Assembly: GCA_046719185.1 (NCBI GenBank) | Contig: JBDNDK010000062.1 | Coordinates: 1-11,805 of the forward strand | DNA from: JBDNDK01 sp046719185 | GTDB lineage: Bacteria > Armatimonadota > UBA5829 | DNA: 11,805 nucleotides | Reading direction: 5' to 3' | Part shown: in pieces, positions 6,066 to 11,805 of the stretch | How the letters are laid out: each line of letters opens with the position of its first letter | Numbering within the stretch: position 1 is the stretch's first letter | Notes under the pieces: generated by a model | Databases searched by the model: none | The model's input: only the letters and a program-made list of their open reading frames with translations | Told to the model about the DNA's origin: nothing | Made by a program: the position numbers and the translations under genes

Positions 6066-7484
6066 TTGAACAGAATTATCAGATACACCATTGCTGGAGC
6101 ATTGGGATCGTTTATTGCTTGGGCTGTAATGGAAAAGCCCTTGATGCCTTCTGATGGTGAGTCTTCAATTGGATATACTGTAATTTTCCTAGTAGGCTTA
6201 ATTTGTGGATTTACAATTGGCTTATTCATAGGCTTAGCACAGGGTATTAGTGGACTTTCTCCTAGAGATGCTGTAAAAAGTGTGATAATGGGAGCTTTGG
6301 TTGGTGGAGCTGGAGGTATTGTTGGTCTTACTTCAGGCAACATTGTCTATAATTTATTAGTTGAAAGTTCATATGGCACATTTAAGATTTTTGAATTTAC
6401 TTTACTTCTCTTAGGCAGAGCACTAGGCTGGTCGCTTATTGGTCTATTTATAGGTCTTAGTCAGGGAATTGCAACATCATCAATTGAAAAAATGAGAAAT
6501 GGAGCAGTTGGTGGATTTATTGGTGGTGGTGCTGGAGGAGTTGTATTTGAAATATTGGCTTGGATGAATCTAGCTGGATTATCAAATTATGCAGGTTGGA
6601 ATATAAGACTAATTAGTTTCACAATCACTGGTGCTGGGATAGGTTTTTTTATTGGTTTAGTTGAAGAAGTTGCAAAAAAAGCATGGGTGATTAGGCTTGT
6701 TGGGAAAAATGAAGGCAAACAGATCATTATATATAAGCCAGAGACAACTTTAGGCAGAAGTGAATATACAGATATACCAGTATTTACTGATCCTGATATT
6801 TCTGAAAGACATGCCAAAATAATTACTATTGGAAAAAGATATTATTTAGAAGATTTAGGTTCTCATTGGGGAACTCTACTTAATGGGCAAAAAATCACAA
6901 AAAGAGAGCCATTAAAAGATGGTGATGTGTTTATAATTGGCAAAACAAGATTTATGTTTAGAGATAAGGCAACAGCATCAAAACCCGGTGCCGCTGTTGA
7001 TCTAAATAAATATGCAGTAAATATACCTAATTCTCAGAATATTTGTCAGTTTTGTGGACAAACAAAAAATGCCAAAGGTGAGTGTGCATGCAGCTTTTCT
7101 TCAACTAGTCAGATGCCTGCATACCAAACACAGCCTCAGCCAACAGAGCAGATACAAACATCTGTTAAAACAAATCTTGGCGGCGTACCTTCAAGATTAC
7201 CAAAAATTATAGGTGTATCAGGCCCATATATAAATCAAGTTTTTGAGATAACATCACCAGATACAAGTATTGGAAGAGGTGAAAATAACAGTATATGCTT
7301 ATCTCAAGATACAAAGATTTCAAGAAGTCATTTGAAAATAGTAAAATTAGCAAATGGATACACAATAATAGATAATAACAGCACAAATGGCACCTTTGTA
7401 AATGGTGTTAAAATAAATCAAGCTATTCTTAATAGTGGTGATCAGATTAGATTAGGAGACACTACTTTTATTTTTGAATCGTAA
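6066..7484 (+). CDS. Polytopic glycine-rich membrane protein with FHA, zinc ribbon and second FHA domain
   Basis: The 472 residues open with a glycine-rich hydrophobic region (1 to about 205) built from imperfect repeats: GALGSF at 11, GALVGG at 76 and GAVGGF at 146, alternating with GLFIGLAQGI at 52, GLFIGLSQGI at 126 and GFFIGLVEEV at 193. It should cross the membrane several times. The cytoplasmic part has FHA1 (about 207-302, LGR at 229-231, SERH, GSHWGT with Trp where Asn is usual), a zinc ribbon (Cys327, 330, 340, 342), and FHA2 (about 385-472, IGR, SRSH, NSTNGTFVNG). The last half parallels the end of the preceding gene. I know no name for the membrane domain. Start is TTG. The tandem FHA domains suggest it recruits phosphothreonine proteins to the membrane; the exact role is unknown. 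Confidence 0.85.
   Translation: MNRIIRYTIAGALGSFIAWAVMEKPLMPSDGESSIGYTVIFLVGLICGFTIGLFIGLAQGISGLSPRDAVKSVIMGALVGGAGGIVGLTSGNIVYNLLVESSYGTFKIFEFTLLLLGRALGWSLIGLFIGLSQGIATSSIEKMRNGAVGGFIGGGAGGVVFEILAWMNLAGLSNYAGWNIRLISFTITGAGIGFFIGLVEEVAKKAWVIRLVGKNEGKQIIIYKPETTLGRSEYTDIPVFTDPDISERHAKIITIGKRYYLEDLGSHWGTLLNGQKITKREPLKDGDVFIIGKTRFMFRDKATASKPGAAVDLNKYAVNIPNSQNICQFCGQTKNAKGECACSFSSTSQMPAYQTQPQPTEQIQTSVKTNLGGVPSRLPKIIGVSGPYINQVFEITSPDTSIGRGENNSICLSQDTKISRSHLKIVKLANGYTIIDNNSTNGTFVNGVKINQAILNSGDQIRLGDTTFIFES
7038..7481 (+). repeat. Zinc ribbon-FHA cassette, copy 2
   Basis: Second copy of the module at 5655-6038. Both copies share CxxC-x9-CxC spacing and the order ribbon, Gln/Pro/Ser linker, PKI[IV]GV, FHA. 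The linker is longer here, which fits relaxed constraint between the two folded parts. Confidence 0.75.
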
Positions 7485-7504
7485 TATTATAATAATGATA
7501 TAAT
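7474..7504 (+). promoter_or_regulatory. Weak internal promoter candidate before the VWA gene
   Basis: TATAAT occurs at 7488-7493 and again at 7499-7504, and TTGAAT lies at 7474-7479. The spacing to the second TATAAT is 19 bases, longer than usual, and the stretch is nearly all A and T. It might give extra expression of the VWA gene but could be chance. Confidence 0.2.
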
Positions 7505-7516
7505 TGGGGTATCATA

Positions 7517-8884
7517 ATGGATAATGACCGCACTCAAATTGGTTCACAATATGATCCAAATAAGACTCAAGTTGGGGGATTTGATAGCCAAAGAACTCAG
7601 ATGAGTAATAGTGGTTTTATGGCAAATAATTCAAATCAAACAATGATGAGTGTTAATATTCCTTCTGTTCAGATGGAGTGCATTCAGGGAAACACGCACG
7701 CGCTTTCAGTTTCTTCCAATAAAGAGCACTTTCTTTTTAAAATATCTGGGTCTGGCACAGCAATGGGGGCAAGGATGCCGCTAAATCTGTGCCTGATCTT
7801 AGATATTAGCGGATCAATGGAAGGTCCTCCACTTGAGTATATGAAGCAAGCATCTTGCTATGTTGTTGATATGCTTGATTCTAATGATATTCTATCAATA
7901 GTAGTGTTTGGTGATAATGCTGAAGTTTTAATGCCTGCAAGAAGAATAGTCAACAAAGCTCTTATAAAAGAGCATATAAACAGACTTGATGTAAACAATA
8001 CCACAAATCTATATGATGGAATAGCTCTTGGTGCAAGTCAGATTGCATCAGTTGCATCACCTGGATATGTGAACAGAGCATTATTATTTACAGATGGTGA
8101 ACCAACAGCTGGCAATAAAGATTTCCAATCAATAGTTGGTCAGGTAGCTGAGCAAAAATCCAGGGGCATTACAATCACAGCTCTGGGTCTTGGAATGGAA
8201 TACAATGAAGAGCTTCTAGCTGGGATTGCAAAAAGAAGTGGTGGAAATTATTACTACATTTCAAGACCAGATTTAATTCCAGAAGTTTTTAGAAAAGAGC
8301 TTGAGGTGATGATGCAAACAGTTGCAAGAAACCTCAAGCTGAGTATTAACATGTATAAATGGGTTCAGTTTAGGCAGGCATATAACAAACTTCCAAATTT
8401 ATCCAACAGAAGAGTTGATATAATTCTTGCAGACCTTGAGAAAGGTGAAACTCAAAGTGTGCTGGTAGAGCTTGACTTAAACCCAAGACAACCGGGCATA
8501 TATAGAGTTGCACAAGCTGTATTAACTTATGATGACTCAGCTACGGGAAAAGTTGAGCAATGTATGTGTGATGTTGTTCTTGAGTTTACATCAGATAGAA
8601 TGTTAGTTCAAAATAATCATAATCTTGCAATTGATAGAGAAATAGAGTTAGCTCAGGCATCTATAAACCTAGAAAAAACTGTTATGGGAATGAAAACTCA
8701 GCAGATTTCAAAAACTCAGGTTATAGCAGAGCTTGAAAAGACAAGAGCATTTATGATTGAACAAGGCAAAACAATGCAGGCACAGGATATTCAAAAGGCA
8801 ATTAATGAAGTTCAGCAGGGCTCAGGAGCAGAAAAAACTCTAATGGGCACAATTCTTAATATGGATAGAGATAAAAACAAATGA
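7517..8884 (+). CDS. von Willebrand factor A domain protein with terminal threonine-motif repeats
   Basis: The 455 residues carry one VWA domain with a complete metal-ion-dependent adhesion site: D96-I-S98-G-S100, Thr163 in TTNLYDG, and Asp193 in FTDGEP. VWA domains bind partner proteins through a bound divalent metal. No signal peptide or TM helix is seen, so it is probably cytoplasmic. A beta-rich domain follows (about 270-365), then a helical C terminus. The N-terminal 45 residues are disordered-looking and carry RTQIG, KTQVG, RTQMS and QTMM at Thr6, 17, 27 and 42. The C terminus carries KTVMG (Thr388), KTQQI (394), KTQVI (400) and KTLMG (441). These look like kinase targets or FHA ligands, which is inference from the kinase and five FHA domains encoded alongside. 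GGGG lies seven bases before the ATG. The stop overlaps the next gene by ATGA. Confidence 0.9.
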   Translation: MDNDRTQIGSQYDPNKTQVGGFDSQRTQMSNSGFMANNSNQTMMSVNIPSVQMECIQGNTHALSVSSNKEHFLFKISGSGTAMGARMPLNLCLILDISGSMEGPPLEYMKQASCYVVDMLDSNDILSIVVFGDNAEVLMPARRIVNKALIKEHINRLDVNNTTNLYDGIALGASQIASVASPGYVNRALLFTDGEPTAGNKDFQSIVGQVAEQKSRGITITALGLGMEYNEELLAGIAKRSGGNYYYISRPDLIPEVFRKELEVMMQTVARNLKLSINMYKWVQFRQAYNKLPNLSNRRVDIILADLEKGETQSVLVELDLNPRQPGIYRVAQAVLTYDDSATGKVEQCMCDVVLEFTSDRMLVQNNHNLAIDREIELAQASINLEKTVMGMKTQQISKTQVIAELEKTRAFMIEQGKTMQAQDIQKAINEVQQGSGAEKTLMGTILNMDRDKNK

Positions 8885-9783
8885 ACATAGACATAGATAA
8901 AACAACAATATCAAATGAAAGCGATAAAACACAAATATCATCTGCACCAGTCTTTGAGGCAACTCAACAGATGCAGCAGATTGATTGTCCAATTTGTAAT
9001 ACAAAAAATCCATTTAATGAAAAATACTGCATTGAATGTGGATTTCTGCTATCTAGTGAAGTTGGAGAAGTGATATCTTCTGAGATAGCTTTCAAGGCAA
9101 AACTCATTTCAACTGATGGTTCAACAGAGTATTTTATAAATGATGGAGATAATAAAGTTGGCAGAGAGAGAGCAGAAATATTACTTTCTCATAATACTGT
9201 TTCAAGAAACCATGCCATTATTAGTCTTATAGGGAATGAGGTTTTTGTTGAGGATTTAGCAAGCACAAATGGTACTCAGGTTAATGGTGTTAGAATAAAT
9301 GCAAACACCAAAACTAAGCTTGAAGATGGTGCAGAGATTGTGTTTGGAAATGTTGCTTTTAAGGTTAGCATAAACACTGCAGAGCCAAAACTAACAGAAG
9401 AATTTGATGAAGAAGATATGTCTGATAATGAAGAAACCAAAATTAACGAAATTGATAAACCTGAAGAGCCAGAAATAGAGGAAGATCAACCAATTTATAA
9501 ACTAACATCATCTGATGGAAGTATGATATTTGAACTTAAAAAGGGAAGCTTTTCTTTGGGCAGAAGGTCTGGTGATAATGATTTGGTTGTTTCTGATCCA
9601 TATTGTTCTGGAAAGCATGCTAAAATAGAAGTTTCAGATGAAAATATTACAATTACAGATCTTGCAAGCACGAATGGCACACAAGTAAATGGTGTGAAGT
9701 TGGAAGCAAACACAGCTAAAACAGTGATGGCTGGTGATGAGATAATATTTGGGCAAACAACTTTCAGATTAGAAAAAATATAA
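8881..9783 (+). CDS. Cytoplasmic zinc-ribbon protein with two FHA domains
   Basis: The 300-residue protein has four parts. An N-terminal tail holds DKTTIS and DKTQIS (Thr8/9 and Thr17). A zinc ribbon has Cys36, 39, 50 and 53 (CPIC and CIEC). FHA1 spans about 68-160 (Arg95, Ser108, His111, STNGT at 128-132). An acidic linker (about 165-198) is followed by FHA2 at about 203-300 (Arg228, Ser243, His246, STNGT at 263-267). Both FHA domains keep the residues that hold phosphothreonine. They share LASTNGTQVNGV exactly, so they come from a recent internal duplication. There is no membrane segment. A tail with threonine motifs plus FHA domains could bind itself when phosphorylated, as the small FHA regulators GarA and OdhI do; that comparison is inference. 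The ATGA overlap with the VWA gene implies translational coupling and a shared role. Confidence 0.9.
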   Translation: MNIDIDKTTISNESDKTQISSAPVFEATQQMQQIDCPICNTKNPFNEKYCIECGFLLSSEVGEVISSEIAFKAKLISTDGSTEYFINDGDNKVGRERAEILLSHNTVSRNHAIISLIGNEVFVEDLASTNGTQVNGVRINANTKTKLEDGAEIVFGNVAFKVSINTAEPKLTEEFDEEDMSDNEETKINEIDKPEEPEIEEDQPIYKLTSSDGSMIFELKKGSFSLGRRSGDNDLVVSDPYCSGKHAKIEVSDENITITDLASTNGTQVNGVKLEANTAKTVMAGDEIIFGQTTFRLEKI

Positions 9784-9786
9784 CTT

Positions 9787-9794
9787 AAAGAGAG
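9787..9794 (+). promoter_or_regulatory. Ribosome binding site fixing a TTG start
   Basis: AAAGAGAG lies six bases before TTG at 9801 in the 17-base gap after the double-FHA gene. It supports TTG as the start of the phosphatase. Confidence 0.5.
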
Positions 9795-9800
9795 CAAAAA

Positions 9801-10691
9801 TTGAGCGAAGACAAAGAGATAACAGCAAAAATAGACACTGAAGAGCTATTCAAAAAATGGCAGGAAAAAATAGACCATTCAAAGTCTATTAAAACTATCA
9901 TAGCAATTGGTGCTAAAACAGACCTTGGCAGGGTGAGGGAAAATAATGAAGATAAATATGAATTTTTCACTCCAGAAGAGGAAGATGTTTTAGCTTCAAA
10001 AGGTTCTTTTTTTGCAGTTGCCGATGGTATGGGAGGACACTCAGCTGGGCAGATTGCAAGTGAGCTTGCATTAAAAACAGTGATAAAATCATATTATAAT
10101 GACAAATCTCCTGTTATAAATGAATCTCTTAGGAATGCTGTGAAAGAAGCAAATGCTGTTATATATGAAACAAGCAGGGCAATTGTTGAAAGAAATGGTA
10201 TGGGAACAACTCTCACAGCTCTTGTGATTAGAGGTGAGGAAATATTTATAGCTCAGGTTGGTGACAGTAGATGCTACAGATTAAGAGATGGAAATATTGA
10301 GCAGATAACTGAAGATCACTCTTGGGTTAATGAGCAGGTAAAAAGAGGTGGTATGACAGAAGAAGAGGCAATGATGTCTCCATACAAAAATGTCATTACA
10401 AGGTCTCTTGGAAATAATCCAACTGTTGAAGTTGATATTTTTACAGATGAAATTGAACCAGATGATAAATATTTGCTATGTTCAGATGGATTATCTAATT
10501 TAGTAACACCTGATGAAATAAAAAATGAAATGCAAAAAGCATCAGCATCATTTGCAGCTTCAAATCTTGTTGATATTGCTCTTGATAGGGGTGGGCATGA
10601 CAATGTAACTGTGCTTATTGTTCATATCAAAGAGATAAGCACAAAACCAGTAAAGAAAAAGGGCATTGCTAGCCTATTTGGCAGAGGATAA
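9801..10691 (+). CDS. PP2C-family Ser/Thr protein phosphatase
   Basis: This metal-dependent phosphatase would remove phosphate from serine and threonine of the proteins phosphorylated by the adjacent kinase. The 296 residues contain the full PP2C motif set: TDLGRVRENNED with metal ligand Asp51, ADGMGGHSAG with Asp75, GTTLTALVI, AQVGDSRCYRLRDG, EDHSWV, NVITRSLG, CSDGLSNLV with Asp229, and GGHDNVTVLIV with Asp267. It has no transmembrane helix, unlike actinobacterial PstP, and a basic tail. It starts with TTG and is followed five bases later by the kinase gene, the classic opposed pair. A short N-terminal extension (about 30 residues, charged) precedes the catalytic domain. Activity looks intact. 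Its likely substrates are the kinase and the threonine-motif tails encoded upstream, which is inferred from context. Confidence 0.96.
   Translation: MSEDKEITAKIDTEELFKKWQEKIDHSKSIKTIIAIGAKTDLGRVRENNEDKYEFFTPEEEDVLASKGSFFAVADGMGGHSAGQIASELALKTVIKSYYNDKSPVINESLRNAVKEANAVIYETSRAIVERNGMGTTLTALVIRGEEIFIAQVGDSRCYRLRDGNIEQITEDHSWVNEQVKRGGMTEEEAMMSPYKNVITRSLGNNPTVEVDIFTDEIEPDDKYLLCSDGLSNLVTPDEIKNEMQKASASFAASNLVDIALDRGGHDNVTVLIVHIKEISTKPVKKKGIASLFGRG
10683..10688 (+). promoter_or_regulatory. Ribosome binding site fixing the GTG start of the kinase
   Basis: AGAGGA lies inside the last codons of the phosphatase, eight bases before GTG at 10697. No ATG occurs in this frame before the conserved LGRYQIIREI segment. 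Confidence 0.6.
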
Positions 10692-10696
10692 AATTA

Positions 10697-11805
10697 GTGT
10701 CATCCACAGCACCAAACACACTTGGCAGATATCAGATCATAAGAGAAATTGCAAGGTCAAATGATATTATTTATGAAGCAGTTGATCCCACAATAAACCG
10801 CAGGATAGCCTTAAAGGAACTCAATATTCCACCTGATCTGCAAGGTGCACAAAAACAAGAGAGAATAGAGAGATTTTGGAGAGAAGGTAAGGCTGCTGGC
10901 AGACTCTCACATCCTAATATTGTGTCAATTTTTGAAGTTGGCAAAGATTATGATAGACATTTCATTGCTATGGAGTTTTTGGAAGGTCAGAATTTAGCTG
11001 ACACTCTTGCTGCTGCTGGTCCTATGTCTGTTGCTGAAGCATCAAATATTGCAATTCAATTATGTGATGCTCTAGATTATGCACATAAAAATGGAGTTGT
11101 GCATAGAGATATAAAACCTGCAAATGTTCATATACTTCCTAATAGGCATGTGAAGCTTACTGATTTTGGTATTGCCAGATTATTGGGTGAATCTGCAATC
11201 ACCAGAGATGGGCAGGTGTTTGGCACTCCAAGTTATATGTCTCCAGAGCAGATATCAGGAAAAAATGTTGATCATAGATCAGATATATATTCTGTTGGTG
11301 TGTTGCTTTATGAGATGGTAACAGCTCAAAAACCATTTCAGGGTGACAGCATTGTTACAATTACATACAATATTATGAATCAGGAACCACCTGTGCCTGC
11401 TGGTGTTCCTCCATATTATGCTGCAATTATAAAAAAGGCGATGGCAAAAGATCCAGATATGAGATATAACAATGCTATTGAAATTATGAATGATCTAAAA
11501 AATCAAAAGTGTGACAATATGTCTTTTGCTAATCAATCATTAAGTCAGCCATTTCCTTATAATGATCCGTATTCACCTAACATATCTCAGGATATGTCAT
11601 CAACATACAACACAGGTTCAGCGCCGGATCCTTTTGGATCAAGTATTCCACCAACTGTAACAAGTCAGAGTCAGATGCCTCCATCACCAATCCCGTACAC
11701 TCCTCCAAAACCATTAATGAGTACTGAAACAAAGAATTTCATTGGGATTTTTTTAATATCAATGGCTGATTTAGGATTTATAATAATAACAGCTCTTCTT
11801 GTCAG
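10697..11805 (+). CDS. Hanks-type Ser/Thr protein kinase with C-terminal membrane segment (3' end outside window)
   Basis: From GTG 10697 the frame stays open for 369 codons to the right edge. The kinase domain covers about residues 9-272: ALKEL with Lys40, the helix-C Glu63, HRDIKPAN at 136-143, TDFGIARL with Asp156, GTPSYMSPEQ, HRSDIYSVGVLLYEM and a DPDMRY end. Catalytic and metal-binding residues are all present, so it should be active. The nucleotide loop is unusual: after GRYQIIREI it reads ARSNDIIYEAVD and lacks the expected glycines. A Gln/Ser/Pro-rich linker (about 275-350) leads to a hydrophobic helix starting near residue 353 that is cut by the edge. The domain would be cytoplasmic and membrane-tethered. 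What follows the helix is not visible, so an external sensor domain cannot be excluded. Confidence 0.93.
   Translation, partial: MSSTAPNTLGRYQIIREIARSNDIIYEAVDPTINRRIALKELNIPPDLQGAQKQERIERFWREGKAAGRLSHPNIVSIFEVGKDYDRHFIAMEFLEGQNLADTLAAAGPMSVAEASNIAIQLCDALDYAHKNGVVHRDIKPANVHILPNRHVKLTDFGIARLLGESAITRDGQVFGTPSYMSPEQISGKNVDHRSDIYSVGVLLYEMVTAQKPFQGDSIVTITYNIMNQEPPVPAGVPPYYAAIIKKAMAKDPDMRYNNAIEIMNDLKNQKCDNMSFANQSLSQPFPYNDPYSPNISQDMSSTYNTGSAPDPFGSSIPPTVTSQSQMPPSPIPYTPPKPLMSTETKNFIGIFLISMADLGFIIITALLV

Noticed and set aside
5774..6343. 189-codon minus-strand frame opposite the two FHA membrane protein genes
   Set aside because: Its Pro/Ile/Thr-rich composition is the complement of glycine-rich and FHA codons; it spans a gene boundary and has no recognisable domain.
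7038..7481. Possibility that the two zinc ribbon-FHA cassettes are an assembly duplication
   Set aside because: The copies differ at many codons and have different linker lengths, so they are diverged paralogous modules and not a repeated contig segment.
1..11805. CRISPR arrays, tRNA or rRNA genes, insertion sequences, prophage or attachment sites
   Set aside because: No evenly spaced direct repeats, cloverleaf sequences, transposase motifs or terminal inverted repeats were seen. Codon and base use look even across both blocks, so there is no sign of a recent island.

Overview
The window is AT-rich, roughly one third G+C by eye, with AGA-dominated arginine codons, GGAG/GAGG-type ribosome binding sites and several GTG or TTG starts. 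It is bacterial chromosome. A type IV pilus/type II secretion ATPase, holo-ACP synthase, NAD(P)H-hydrate repair enzyme and a Hanks-type kinase network fit a free-living or host-associated bacterium with surface appendages. I cannot fix the phylum from this sequence. The odd kinase nucleotide-loop pattern resembles one I recall from Armatimonadota, but that is an unverified impression.

Two divergent gene blocks share a control region at about 2587-2775. The leftward block (2586 to 1) has four parts. The first is a membrane-anchored ComEC-type metallo-beta-lactamase-fold protein whose metal ligands are all replaced and whose N-terminal anchor is separated from the domain by a frameshift at an A10 run. 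The second is a DUF3006-like small gene split by a one-base shift. The third is a stand-alone CheB-type methylesterase domain without its catalytic Ser and His. The fourth is the 5' two thirds or less of a pilB/gspE ATPase, which runs off the left edge. Several members therefore look like pseudoenzymes or eroding genes, while PilB looks normal.

The rightward block (2776 to 11805) begins with two housekeeping genes, acpS and a bifunctional nnr (epimerase plus dehydratase). It continues without a convincing break into a Ser/Thr phosphorylation module: a signal-peptide/TM protein with zinc ribbon and FHA domain; a glycine-rich polytopic membrane protein with FHA, zinc ribbon and FHA; a von Willebrand A protein with intact MIDAS; a cytosolic zinc-ribbon protein with two FHA domains; a PP2C phosphatase; and a Ser/Thr kinase with a C-terminal membrane segment that runs off the right edge. 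Gaps or overlaps are -20, +24, +32, -4, +17 and +5 bases.

The proposed logic is that the kinase phosphorylates short threonine motifs (K/R-T-Q/T/L/V-I/V/M-G/S) repeated at the ends of the VWA and double-FHA proteins. The five FHA domains read these marks, PP2C erases them, and the FHA membrane proteins hold the assembly at the membrane. The components resemble the VWA-PP2C-kinase (TerY-type) triads and the actinobacterial FHA-PP2C-kinase clusters, but this combination of parts is not one I can name. It is the best candidate for an undescribed system here. Its output is unknown.
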